Positions 1 through 11,788 of a stretch of DNA of 64,000 nucleotides are shown here, piece by piece. A program made the position numbers and the translations under genes. The DNA is from Phyto melanocephala (lineage: Eukaryota > Arthropoda > Insecta > Diptera > Rhinophoridae), in the NCBI GenBank assembly GCA_941918925.1, contig OW799234.1, positions 128,940,895 to 129,004,894 on the forward strand, given 5' to 3'. How positions within the stretch are numbered: position 1 is the first letter of the stretch; the number at the start of each line of letters is the position of its first letter. The notes under the pieces were generated by a model. The model saw only the letters and a list, made by a program, of their open reading frames with translations, was not told the DNA's origin and did no database searches.

Positions 1-1910
1 ATAAAAGAAATACAACAAAAAGCAAGAACAAATACTTCTGTCACAGCTTAAAAAAGGAATAGTGAAGTGTCACAACTTTTTATAGTATTGAAAAGAAGGG
101 ATTTTTAAAACGTAGATTTTTAGATTTTGGTTTATTTTACAAAGCCGTGAGCTAAAATTCAAATTAAACAAAATAAATGACAAAATATTTTCAAAAACAA
201 TACCTTTCATTATATTTATATGTAAAAACAAGTAAAAATCATAATAAAAGATGTGGTGACATGTATTTCTTTATTATTTTCTTTGTTTTAATTTTGAATA
301 ATTGAAACCGTTTGGCTGGGGAGGAGTGGCGTTTTGGAAAGACTGGTATTGATAATGTTATGTTCTTGAACGTGTGTGTATGTTGAGTAAAGTTTTTGTA
401 TAAGTATATTTTGTTTTTGGGTAATACAATTTGTCAAATGCTTTTCAAGTTAATCGTTAAGCCCTTATTTGGGTAATAAGCATAAAATTGTTTAAAGCAA
501 CTGAATTTAGCTTTAAACAAAAAATTTTAGAAAAAAATACTCTTTGTCAGCACAACAACAGACCTAAAAGCAAAACGTGCCATATCAGTTTGTAAGTAAC
601 ACCAGTCATTCAGTTAGTCTACCAACCAGTTAGTGAGTAAGTAGTACTCGACTTGTGGTCACGTGCAACAATAATGTTATGTGATCTTAGCAGCACACGT
701 CCTGTGTGTATTTTTCTTTTTATTTTTTTCGTTTTGGGTGCTCATAATGTCATGCCCTCCCAAAAAATAAAAAACTCCAGACAATATTTAAACATTTAGT
801 TCACCTGATGTTTCTCATTGTAACACTGGTTGCTCTTTGGTTTTTTTTTTCATTCATTTACGAGGGCTGGGAAAAGCCACACTTGTATGGCCATTTGTTA
901 TTGTGTGGGTATTCTTTTGTTAAAGGACAATCATCAGGAGTAAATGATGATGGGGCTTAACATCATTAACATTTTATACGCCTTCACAATCAGCTGGTAG
1001 AATATTTTTCTTGTCTACATTAAATATGGAAAACTTTGCTGATGGTACAAAGAATATTCCCATAAACGAGATGAGCTGTCTGTACGTTTTCTCTAAGCTT
1101 TTTACGTTATAAAAGTACAAAATGTGTGATAAAAAATATTTATATGAATACAAATATTGTTTGTGTTACTAAAAAGTACTTTTTCTGTACATACTAATTA
1201 AATATAAAACTCTTACGCCTGTTTGTTTTTGTATGATCTGATTGTCTGTGTCTGTGTGTGTGTGCTTGTTTGAGAAGGCCTTCTTACAAATGTTTCTGCG
1301 TTATTATTAAAGTATGTAATGTGATATGTTGCCATTATTATTGTTTTTCTTGCTGTTGTGTTCTTGTTTCTCATCTTGTTATAGAAATTCCATCCCTGTT
1401 TCCTTTTGCCTTGCGTAGGATGTTGTGGCGTTTTTTTCCTTTATCTTCTTTTGCTAAATATTGTTGCTTTTGTTTATGTTTCGTGTTAAAACATAATTTG
1501 TTATTTTTCTTTCATATCTTACCAACGGCTTGTCTAATGTTTGGCATTAATATATTTTTTTTTTATTATTGTGGAGTGTATTATGATCCTTGTTTTCGTG
1601 CATTATTGTTAAAACATTATTTTTATTTTATTTCATTGTGTTTATGTCTGATAATACAAAAAATAATGGATTATTATGCCCAATAAAAAAAAATGTAATA
1701 AATGATTTTTGTGCATACTAAATACTTATTATAACTCTACATATACAGCAGAATTATCAAGAAGGCCATAACAATTTTCAATTTAAATCAAATGTGAATG
1801 GATTTATATAATATACCACGAGAAACATTTAAACTCTCTATCTATTTAATGCAAGTTCGACGAACGACGAATTTTTAGCCTCAAATATCTATGCCAAAAA
1901 TATAAATAAA
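1..1910. other. AT-rich intergenic DNA, no gene supported
   Basis: I see no splice-bounded coding exon or RNA gene here. One 142-codon open frame (1258-1686) is rich in Cys, Phe and Leu because the strand is T-rich; it does not start with a convincing ATG and resembles no family I know. It is left uncalled. Confidence 0.5.
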
Positions 1911-3000
1911 ACAAGTAAGAGCACTATATTCGGCTGTGCCGAATTTTTTATACCCACCACCAATTTTGTGAACTTTTATAGCACAAAATACCTTATTTTG
2001 TTATTAACAGCAATCGCTGTAGAATAATCTCTTTTAACTAAAATATGTATCACTTTCTTTGTATAACTTCGATATGCTAGTAAAATGTTTTCGTAAATTT
2101 AGCCTTACAATGAAAGTGGGTGTTAAAGTAGGCGTGTCAATATAGTTTTCGTTAATAAATACAACCTAGATATTTCAATATAGTCCTTTATTCTTCCAAA
2201 ACCTTTGTCCACAGAGAAATTATATGAATTTAAGATAAAACGTTATATGGGAGGTAGGCGTTAAATGGGCGTGTCACCTTCATTTTCTGGCATAACAATG
2301 ACATTGGCTAGAAATTTCATCATCATTGAAATTTCATTCATCATATTGTCGGTTTTATGAGCTTTTAAATTTCATTAACAGCAGATTATGTGAGAAGTGG
2401 GCGTTATTGTAGGCGTACCAGACAAGTTTCTGTTTAAAATACAACTTATATATTTCAATATAGTCCTTTATTCTTCCAAAATCTTTATTCATAGGGAAAC
2501 TATATGAATTTGAAATAAAACGTTATATGGAAGGTGGGCGTAAAAGTTGACGTGTCCCATTTATTTTCCATTTGAGCAAAAAGTAATGTTTGCACAATTT
2601 CAGAACCATACACCTAATTTTTTCAGTTTTATATATAACTTTTTTCGTACATTTTGATTTATAACTCCTCTCCTAATGCATAGATTAAAGCAATTTTCAG
2701 GGAAAATTTTCAGAAAATATATATTCAAAATTTCATTACTCTACGTTAATGCGTTTGGACACAATTGTAGGACACGTTTTTTTTTACTACTCTTGCATTT
2801 CGAGCTATAACTTTCTTCCCTTTATTCCGATTTAGCCCTTTTTAATACTAAGCAAACCCTGTGTATGGGAAATATTCTGGCAAAATTAATTATTAAAAAA
2901 AATAAATTAAACCCCGATTCCGAATATATATACTTTATGGGGTCTTAAATGGATATTTCGATGTATACCTCCACCATTTTTTGGTGGCGGGTATAAAAAT
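1911..3000 (+). repeat. Dispersed repeat with TTCGGC/GCCGAA palindromic end
   Basis: The left end reads ACAAGTAAGAGCACTATATT followed by the palindrome TTCGGC-TGT-GCCGAA and TATACCCACC. The right end carries GGTGGCGGGTATAAAA, an imperfect inverted match to the left part. Inside, a block of about 280 bases occurs twice: CAATATAGTCCTTTATTC is seen near 2177 and again near 2456. Related ends occur at 31431, 59331, 61331 and 62841, so this is a multicopy family. No transposase frame is visible, so it is probably a non-autonomous element. The superfamily is not determined. Confidence 0.7.
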
Positions 3001-3489
3001 TGCACACAATCACCGCGTCAGGCGAAATTTTTTTAATTTGACGTTTTTATTTTGTCACATGAAACGTAAAAGTATGTTAACACTAAAATCAAAATTATTA
3101 TATTCTTATTAAAAATCTTTTACTTTAATACAACTAAATTAACATTTGCATCCTTTAAAAAAGGAAAATATTTTTTATTATTTTTCTATAACAAATTTGT
3201 GTTTTAAATCTTTATAAAAATTATTTACCAAAAAACTTTGCATTTATTAAAGAAGTTATAAAAATTATAAATCGCCTGATAGTCTACTGTGTAAATTAAA
3301 TTATTCTCAATATGTATGCTGAGTACACTCAACGGAAAAAAAATATGGTTGAGGTAAGCGTTATCAAAGGGAGTTAACATAAATTTTACACGTTTTTTCG
3401 CGATAGAAAGATATATCGTTTTCTTACAAACCTTTACACCCTTTAGAGGTACCGATATATTTAAATTGTATTAACCCACACATTATCAT

Positions 3490-5010
3490 AAAATAATGCA
3501 GTGTAAGTTTTACACAAAGTATGTATGAAAAATAGTGTCACCATTTTTAGCTTCACATTGATGGGCTCGTTTTAAAGCATTTTTCATAACATCTTTCAAA
3601 ATTTGTGGGGATAGCTCTGGAATTTCTACAACAATGTTCGCTTTTAGTTCAATAATTGTTTAAGGCATGTTCACATATACTCGCTCCTTGAAATAACCCC
3701 AAAGAAAATAGTCGGGTGCTGACAAATCTGACAAATTAATTTCAGAATTTTGGAAAATATTTGGTTTCCAAAATATTGCCTTAAAAGTGTCATTATTCAA
3801 TCCTGTTTTAACCACATCTCAAATTTTTTTTAAGAGAAGGAGGTAAATAATTTTCTCTCATAAACTGATATCGCTCTGCACAGCACATTCATCTGAAGTA
3901 AGGTTCAGTTATATATTCAGATATAATGCTACAACATGCTGTGGGTGGGTGAGCTAAAATTGGCGTTGATGATTGGCCCTTGGATTTTCAGAAACCCATA
4001 ACCCCATACAGTTCTGCTTATGATCAAAACCATTTAAATGAAAATGAGCTTTATATCTCATAATCAAATTTTCAATAAAGTTGATTTAACTGTCGTTGTT
4101 TAACTGTGTGCTTTAATTCATGCACCAAATACACCTTTTGCTAGGCGCACAATTGGGACGAACCACAATTTTTCCGTCGCGAATAGTCGTCATCAAAAAT
4201 AAAACATATATGTATGTGTATGAGAATGCATACAATTATGGCGTCGGCCGAAATTCGCTATACGCAGCGAACTCTGCAATAGATTTATTTATATTTCTTA
4301 CGCCGGCGAACGACGAAGAAATTGGTATTTAGTTTTTCTTCTCAACTTTTTAGGAAAATAAATTAAATTTTTACTTTTTTAATTGTTTTATTTTTGATTT
4401 TAAAATAATTAAAATAAATAAAAACAAAGTTAACTACAAAAATTTGTTTTTATTTGTGTTTTTGCAAATGTTTAAGTTTATTAAGTGATCTTTTTTTTTA
4501 TATGGTCACACTATTATTTTATTATTTTTTACTGCACGTACCCAGCACATTCTTTGTAAACGTTTACTTATACGTAAACAAGTTTTTACTATAACAGAAA
4601 TTATATTTATTATTTTGTTGAGTTTCACAAAAATCTAAATTCTTTGATTATTTTTGTTCTTTCTTTGCACAAACAGTAAACAATTTTATCGCCTATTAAA
4701 GATGTTACTTTTTCGTCACTACTGTGCTTCACATGACGTATTTACAAAGCGTATTTTTGCCGACGAATTCGTCGTGTTGGGCGAAATTCGTCGTTCGTCC
4801 CAATTGTGCGCCATAATATGTAAATAAAAGTAAGTATTTTTTTTAAGTGATTCGTAGTTATGTATGAGCTGAGCAGAACGTCTTCTAGAAAATTTTTCTG
4901 GTATTTCGTTAACACTTTGCTCTACACGTTAAATATTTTTCGTAGTGCAAATTAAACGTAGTCTACCGGTTCGAACCAAGTCTCTCGGTGTCATGTTAGT
5001 AGTGATTAAG
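3490..5010 (-). pseudogene. mariner/Tc1-superfamily transposase relic, split by a MITE
   Basis: Read on the minus strand, broken frames show residues typical of IS630-Tc1-mariner transposases. A stretch like HFHLNGF..KQNC lies near 4040, and near the C-terminus PDYFLWGYFKERVYVN-like sequence with LKANI and MKNALKRA lies between about 3720 and 3560. A fragment resembling the N-terminal helix region (RVEQSVNEIPE) is seen near 4930-4870, beyond the MITE at 4144-4812. The MITE therefore appears to have landed inside the transposon. Stops and frameshifts are abundant, so the copy is dead. Confidence 0.6.
4144..4812. mobile_element. MITE with GGCGCACAATTGGGACGAAC inverted repeats
   Basis: The left end GGCGCACAATTGGGACGAAC is matched in inverse orientation by GTTCGTCCCAATTGTGCGCC at the right end. 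The near-perfect arms are about 20-30 bases and enclose about 670 bp. No transposase frame is present; the 70-codon frame inside is not convincing. A second, 3'-truncated copy begins at 36457. A short target duplication is not clear, though TA-rich bases flank both ends. Confidence 0.75.
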
Positions 5011-5252
5011 AACTAAGAAATAAATTGTTGCTGTAGAAGGCGAAATTTGCTTATACCCTGTTCAGATAGATATTTTTAATTGTTTCAATTTAGTGTTGAT
5101 TGAGCAATTAAAATAAGTGTTCACACATACTCAATTTATCTTACTCCATTAGCATTTTATAGCTGTAAAAATACGATGTATTTGGTATATGACCAAATCA
5201 AATTATGCCTTCTCTTCAGTTTTTTCCTGATCATAAAATATATTTACAATTA

Positions 5253-5811
5253 TCTATATATATAAAATTCACGTGTCACAGTCACGTGTCGTTGCCACCA
5301 AACTCCTCCGAAACGGCTGAACCGATTTCAATGAAATTTTGCATACACATTCTATAGGTCTGAGAATAGGTTTATAAATATTTTTCATATTCATTGAAGT
5401 GGGCGTGGCACATCCCATACAAAGTGAATTTTTAACATCATATATATTTTGATTACTATGAAAGGGAGAGCTTCGAAAATTCGTGCGACATCATTCGTTG
5501 TTACTATTTGTAGCCGTACCGAAAATGGGCAGGATCGCATAAGTGGGCGTAGTAGCTGCGATACAAAGTGAATTTTTAATATCATATATCTTGAGAACTA
5601 TGACAAGGAGAGCTTTTTAAATTTATGTGAGGTCTTCTATTATTAATGTAAGTAGCCATGCCGAAAATGGGCGAGATCGGATAAGTGGGCGTGGTAGCTC
5701 CCATACAAAGTGAAGTTTTAAAATCATATATCTTGAGTACTATCACAGGGAGCTCTTTTTTAATTTGTGCGGTACAACCCGTGCAGCAGAAAGTGAGTTA
5801 GTTTAATAACA
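5253..5811 (+). mobile_element. Helitron-like non-autonomous element, 3'-truncated copy
   Basis: The copy begins with TCTATATATATAAAATTCAC after an A, and then carries the 'CCGAAACGGCTGAACCGATT' block seen in its neighbour at 5812. Inside are at least three diverged repeats of a unit of about 150 bases, each with 'GTGGGCGT' and 'CATACAAAGTGAA'. The terminal CTAG end is missing because the next copy begins at once. The Helitron assignment rests on the complete copies. Confidence 0.55.
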
Positions 5812-6380
5812 ATCTTTTCTAATACTTATATAAAATTCACGTGTCACAGTGTTTGTCACCAAACTTCTCCGAAACGGCTGAACCGATTTCAATGAAATTT
5901 TGCATGCACATTCTATAGGTCTGAGAATAGGTTTATAACTATTTTTTATAAACCGATCGGACTCAAACTTTGGCAAGTTGTTGTACTCATACCAGGGAGT
6001 GTTTATGGGTGGCAAAAAGTGGGCGGGCCCACGCCCATAAAAAATTAGTTATAATTTTTAGCTACTTGCACTTGACCGATTTTTCTAAAACTTTTCACAC
6101 ATATTTAGCTGTCATAATTTCGTGATAAGAAAAGTGGGCGTGGCTACGCCCATAAAAAAGTTATGATTTTGAGATACTTGCACTGGACTGATTATTCTAT
6201 AACTTTGCACACACATATTGAGCTTCCATGATTATACAATTTCGTGATTTGAAAAGTGGGCAGTGCAACGCCCATTAAAAAAGTTATAATTTTTAGTTTT
6301 TTGCATTTGATATTCAATTTAAATTCAGAATGAATTTTTATTCTTTAAGGGGCGTAGCAACGCGCGCCGGGCTTTCCTAG
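5812..6380 (+). mobile_element. Helitron-like non-autonomous element
   Basis: The 3' end reads GGGGCGTAGCAACGCGCGCC then GGGCTTTCCTAG, followed by T. A small hairpin (GCGT-AGCA-ACGC) shortly before a terminal CTAG inserted next to T fits the Helitron rule (5' TC, 3' hairpin plus CTRR, insertion between A and T). Internal repeats contain 'GTGGGCG..CCACGCCCATAAAAA' blocks. No Rep/helicase gene is present, so it would depend on an autonomous partner. Related copies lie at 11789-12533 and 58632-59243. Confidence 0.65.
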
Positions 6381-8141
6381 TATTTATATATGTATGTATG
6401 TATATGTACTTCAATTTATTTGAACATTTTATTAAAATTTCCATCAACCATTTTCCATTTTCTTACGTTTTGTTTTTTGTATATTTATTTGTTTGACATT
6501 AGAAATGCCATCTATAGATTTTTCTTCTTACTGAACATACTTATCAAGAGTTGTATTTCGAGTTTTAGACAATAAGTGAAACAATTAAGTATATATTGCT
6601 CAATTTATAAGTAATTTTTAGTATGGTAAATTGAGCTCAACAAAGGCCTTTAATTGTGAAAATATTATAAATTGACAATTAAGACGCGTGTGTGAACATA
6701 GTATTAGTTGTGAATTTCTCCATTATCTTTTGTCCAGGTGTTGTTTATATTTAATCTGAAAAAAGGAAGCCCCATTGAGACCTTTGGCTTATCCTGTATA
6801 TATATGTATATCAATGTACATACTTATTTAGTTATAGTTAAACATATATTTTCTAGTTAAAAAAATTAAATCAAATATTTTTTTGTATGATGTTACGAAT
6901 AACTCTTAAAAGAATATTGAAAAAAATTGTGTAAAAGGGTGACAGTTAGTCTTTAAAATACTCATCTATATAATTTAAACTTTCTTTCTTTTCTACCTTC
7001 AAACTAATAATATGCTGTCAAAGTAAAATGTCACTTAATGTAATGACGACTAATTTATGTGCCCACCTTCTTAAACAGCGAAAAAGGCTTTAAAGCTAAT
7101 CTAGACGCACGAGAGATGACAACAACTAATCCTTTACAAACAACTTAAATTGACAACAAACATCTGCCTGATGAGGCCGAAGACGCCCAAAATCAAATAA
7201 ATTCTTAAAATATGGAAACCAAAAAAATTGTCTTTTAATTTTTTAATTCGATTTTTTTTCCTTTTTTTTAAATGAGTTTTTTATAATAAATTAAATACAA
7301 CCACCCCTTTAATTAGTTTAAAAAACACAACTGGAAGGGGAGAGAAATTTTAACATCCTCCATGCACCTTTTTACAGTGTGTTTGGAGCCAATGTTGTTG
7401 CAACTCTTTATGGAAAATAAATATTACACTCATCTATATACACAAATATAAATCACAATAAAACATCAAATAAAACTGTCATAATTTTAAATGCAACACT
7501 GCTGACATAAATGACAATATGTCAATTTGACAGAGAGACAAGACATTGAAGTGAAGCCGCTTTGTAGGCAACACACCAGCTTGCAATGCATCCCACCAGC
7601 CATTTATTGTCACTCATTCAATTAGGCTCTGTTAAAACTTTTAATATGCACCAAAGGCAGTGTAGAAAAAAAAGGGGTGGAAGGGTGTTATATGTTTGAC
7701 TGAAAATTCTTTTTTTTTTATTAATAATCGCTTCTCCCCTTTAACACCTTAAAAAATATTTTATTAATATACTTTTTTAATAATTAGTTTTATTTGTTGT
7801 GTGTGTGTGTAAATGTTAAAAAAATGATTTTAAATTAATGTTTGCTTTGGTTGCTGCTGCATTGAGGCATTTAAATATAAATCTTGCAACCACCGCAGCT
7901 GGCATACAATTTTAATTTTATAATTGAATGCAAATGTGTGTTTTAAATAATTTTATCAAATTTTTTTTTTTTTTTTGATACCAAAATAAAAAAGAACGTA
8001 CTAAGACTGTAGTGTTCTTTTCATCATCATCATTTTGACAACATCATCTTTGTCATCATCACTACAAGCCTTGAGGAAGAAGTTTTAAATAATCACAAGT
8101 GTAGGCGACTAACTGATAACTGAATAAGTTTTTTGTAAACA
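6381..8141. other. AT-rich intergenic DNA, no gene seen
   Basis: There are short simple-sequence runs (TG near 7800, T-rich near 7965) and no coding frame with splice signals or recognisable domains. A CATC/TCATCATCA stretch near 8020-8065 is low complexity only. Confidence 0.5.
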
Positions 8142-9099
8142 CTATGGTGATCGATTATTCGACATTTTCAAGAAACCGGTTTTCAAATAGTTTGAAATTT
8201 AAAATTAAAAAAAAAACCGGTTGCTTTTTTGAAAATTTAGAAAAGACCGGTTAACCGGTCGAATACATAAAATATAATTCTTTCTTATACCCTCAAGAGA
8301 GATACATATATAGGTATCAACTAAATAGTTTGTTTTATGGTTTAATTGCATTTTAAGTTGACACAAATTCAATTTCATTATTATAAAATGCCGTTATTTA
8401 AAATAAAAAAACTTTGTTACAGAAGGTTGTAATAATGAAGAATATTAAAAAGTTACTTCACTGCTCACTGTTTACTAACATTAACTTTGTAGGCAAGTTG
8501 TAATAATGGCCCTTTGTGTGCCAAACTATTTTAGTATACAAGTCATATGTTATCAGAAATATTAGTAAAGCTATGGATGGGTAGCCTTTAGTACAAGTCG
8601 CTAGATTTCATAGAAGCAAAATATTATGAAATTCGAAAATGAGATCAAAAAGTATTGCAAAATACAATAATTTGGTCAAAAAACTATACTGCACAGCTGA
8701 TTATCACAGCAAATTATAGGCGCACCAACTTATAAAATACCTGCTCTCCATTTAAAGAAAATAATATTTAAGCCAAATTATTTTTCTTATTTTACATTTG
8801 TTTTTGAAACAACAACTAAATTTACATTAGTAAATTAAATTATTAATTACATTATTATGAAAGAGTATTTAATAAATTTTCAGATTTTTTTTTAATTTTT
8901 GAGTAACAAATATAGTATGATACGTTTGATTACAAAGATAAATGAACATAAAACTAAAAATGAAAAAAAACCGGCTTTTGTGAGTAAAAAAACCGGTGTA
9001 TTCGACATTCGAAAAATCAACATTTGGAAAAAACCGCCAGCTGAAACAGTAAAAAAACCGGGTTATTCACCGGTTTCAAAACCGAGTCGATCACCCTAG
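8142..9099. mobile_element. Non-autonomous DNA transposon with ACCGGT-rich ends
   Basis: The left terminus CTATGGTGATCGA and right terminus TCGATCACCCTAG are inverted repeats. The hexamer TAAACA flanks both sides (8136-8141 and 9100-9105), consistent with a 6-7 bp target duplication. Both ends are studded with ACCGGT or near-ACCGGT sites, including GACCGGTTAACCGGTC near 8255. No transposase survives; a 66-codon frame at 8899-9099 simply reads through the Lys/Pro-rich AAAAACCGG repeats. A decayed relative of the right half is visible near 11530-11640. Confidence 0.65.
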
Positions 9100-9224
9100 T
9101 AAACACCCTCCTACATAATGAGGATTATAATGGGTTTGCTTTAAGTTTAGAAAAGTAGAACATCTTTAAAAAAATTGTGCATAGATAAATATTTATTGTA
9201 AATAAAATTTAACAAAATCATGTA

Positions 9225-9420
9225 GGAGTACTATATTCTTTTATGCCGCTTTGGAAAACACCCTTCACCATCATATACACAGGTATAGTGACCATATCTT
9301 AGTTAGCCTAGATTTCAGTTTTAATGTTATACACCATTTTGCTTTAATTGTACCGACGCCATCTTTATTTATAGAATTTTAACATAGTTAGGTGTATTCT
9401 ACTAGTCAAGCCGTTTCATT
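9225..9420 (+). repeat. Fragment of the dispersed repeat family seen at 31431
   Basis: The stretch 'AGTGACCATATCTTAGTTAG', then CCTAGATTTCA, CGCCATCTTT and 'TCTACTAGTCAA', parallels 31515-31620 and 59400-59520 base for base over short blocks. It starts with GTAGGAGTACTATATTC, a decayed form of the family's left end. There is no gene content. Confidence 0.55.
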
Positions 9421-9809
9421 AGTTTAGGACAAATGATATTTTGTCCGCAAAATATTTTTTCAACCATTTTAGGGTATTTTACAATTTGCTATTATCTTCA
9501 ATAGTTATTAAAAACAATCCCTACATTTTCAGTTTATTTCATTTTAATGTGTTTACATTCATGCCCAATTGTAAGTGCAAGTGAGGCGTGGAAAACTAAT
9601 TTTAAAATCTTTTCATAATTGTAAAATTTATTCAACATTGGAATTTATTTTTATAAAACGCGTGCTTAACGAACCACATGTTTTTTATTTAATAACTCAA
9701 TTATAAGGACACATCGACCGACACTCCAACACATGCTTGCCGTGCATTCCTTACAAAATTGTCTACTTAAACAAATTATAAAAAATCTGTAAAAAAAAAG
9801 TATGTGTGT

Positions 9810-9985
9810 ATTACAAGTGACACTTAGACGCCAGACAGAGATTCGTTTTGGAAGACCGAAAGTTAGAAGGAATTTAAATTTATCTCTTTGTATTGTTGTG
9901 TTTTAATAAAAAAACAAACTCAGAGGAAGTACATAATTTGATTAATTATATAATTATTTTGACAATGGCGCCCACCCTAGTTAAA
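9810..9985 (+). other. Possible LTR 3' end and primer-binding-site relic
   Basis: A sequence ending ATTTTGACA is followed by ATGGCGCCCACCC (about 9963-9976). TGGCGCCC is the core that Lys-tRNA-primed retroelements carry just after the 5' LTR, and the intact element at 15466 has TGGCGCCCAATC in that place. An AATAAA lies upstream near 9905. No gag/pol follows. This may be a fragment of an old LTR element or coincidence. Confidence 0.25.
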
Positions 9986-10210
9986 GGATGCATTTAATTA
10001 AAATTTAGACAAAAACTTAACACAAACATTGCAGGAAGAGAATTCTTTTAAAAAGATTAAGGACGTAAGTGTACTAAGTAGGTTCATCGTTTTGGGCTAG
10101 AGTTTTCTATAAATTCTTTATAGTTTTTAAACTAAAAATTTATTTTGTCTTATTTTATAAATAACGGCCCTTTTTACAATGTACGATTGTAATTTAACAT
10201 GAGCTTTATA

Positions 10211-10549
10211 GCATGTTCACACGGACAGCAAAATTCGAGACTCACTCTCTCATTCAAGTTTCGCGACCGAATCTTAATTAAATCTACAAGATTCGCCATA
10301 CAAAATTTTGAGAGCGAATCTTTCTGGTTAATTTTGAATCTTGCTGCGAATCTTACTTCCAAGGAGTTAATATATCTTGCTTACTTCTTTAATCCATTTT
10401 AAAAATAAACCACAGAAAAAACAAAAAGCCGCGTTTAATAATTAAACAAAAAATACAAATGCCAAAGTAAAACAAGAACTATCGTCTGAACGCCAGGGTT
10501 CGCATTCGATATTCCGAGAGCGAGATTCATATTGACGTTTGAACATGGC
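10211..10549. mobile_element. MITE with CATGTTCACACGG ends
   Basis: The left end GCATGTTCACACGGACAGCA is paired with the right end ATTGACGTTTGAACATGGC in inverted orientation. The internal sequence CTACAAGATTCGCCATACAA is shared with the longer copy at 36744-37261. There is no coding capacity. A 3-bp target duplication (ATA/ATT) is possible but imperfect. Confidence 0.6.
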
Positions 10550-11788
10550 ATTAACCGTAAGTTGGGCAAAATTAAATTTTACAAAGTACAAATACCATTT
10601 TAATCAGGTAGTTTTAGTTAAATTAAACCGAACGAAATATTCCGGTTAAAATTTTAACTTAAAGACGAAAGTTAAACAGAAATTCCAAAGATGAAATGGG
10701 CATTTACATTGTCAATAATAATTGAATTTTATTTTTAATTTTAAAAGTAAAAATGTTGAAAAGATGTAACATGTGCGAACATTTAGCCGATATTCTGTTT
10801 CACACATAATGTCATACACCTTCTATCATAATAAAAAAATGTTAAGATAATTCTCTGAAAATTTTTTGTTTTATTTACAATTAACTTCGTACAAATACAA
10901 AAATATACAAATTTTCGATGAATGTTCTCCGCTAAGTATAATAGCGTCCTTGTATTAGACAACATATCGCACACTAAATACAATACATCACAACCAAGGC
11001 CCATTAATTAATGGGCTTTGATCACAACTTAAAATTTTATAACATAAGTTTTTCAGGAAAAGCATTGCAAGCATTTTAAGTCGTGACGTTATTGTATTAT
11101 AGTGTACGATATGTCAAAGATTTCGTTCACAATTACTTTCAGCCTAAATTTCAGGTTGTCCTTTTTTTTTTTGACATTCGTTTTATGGCAACCTAAAATT
11201 CGGCCAGAACTGCATACTAGTCTTTAAGTTAAAAAGATGTTTAAAGCAAAAAATTTATTTCCGGTATATGTACATTTAATCAATTTTTAAACGTAATAAC
11301 TTGGGAGCTTAAACTACAGTTAAAGTTTTATTAACTTTTATAGACTTATCAGCAAGTAGTTATATAAATTTATAGTTTATTATTTCAATTAAGTTGCACT
11401 TGATTTTCGTATACCTATTTTGAATAGTTTTATTTTCTAAATTTTTAACAGAATATTATATTCTTCAACTGCATCAGAAGTAAAGTTCTTCTCGTTATTG
11501 AATAAATAATTGAAAACAAATTGTGTTTTCTGTTTGCGTAATGAAAGAGTAATTAATAAATTTGTTAATTTAAAGAAGTTTTTCAGCCTTTATTAGCCGG
11601 TTTATTCCACACTTAAAAAATCAACATTTAGAAAAAACTGCTTGCATGTAGTATATTTATCTAACACTCTACGCTTGATAGATTTTATGTTTTCTAAATA
11701 ATTATAATATCATATGAATTTAATATACAAAGTTTATATTTCCTTTATTCAATGCTTAAAAGAACAGAGTTACATACTCACATCTTCA
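10550..11788. other. Intergenic DNA with decayed transposon pieces
   Basis: I see no gene. The segment around 11500-11640 resembles the right half of the ACCGGT-rich element at 8142-9099 (TGAAAGAGTAATTAATAAA, AAATCAACATTTAGAAAAAAC). Confidence 0.45.

Noticed and set aside
1258..1686. 142-codon open frame on the plus strand
   Set aside because: Cys/Phe/Leu-rich translation of a T-rich strand with no good ATG, no domain and no splice context. The strand is poor in A, so few stops are expected by chance.
5040..6705. Larger transposon spanning the two Helitron-like copies, suggested by GTTCACACATACTCAATTTA near 5120 and GTGTGTGAACATAG near 6690
   Set aside because: The inverted similarity is short and breaks after about a dozen bases; not enough to call an element.
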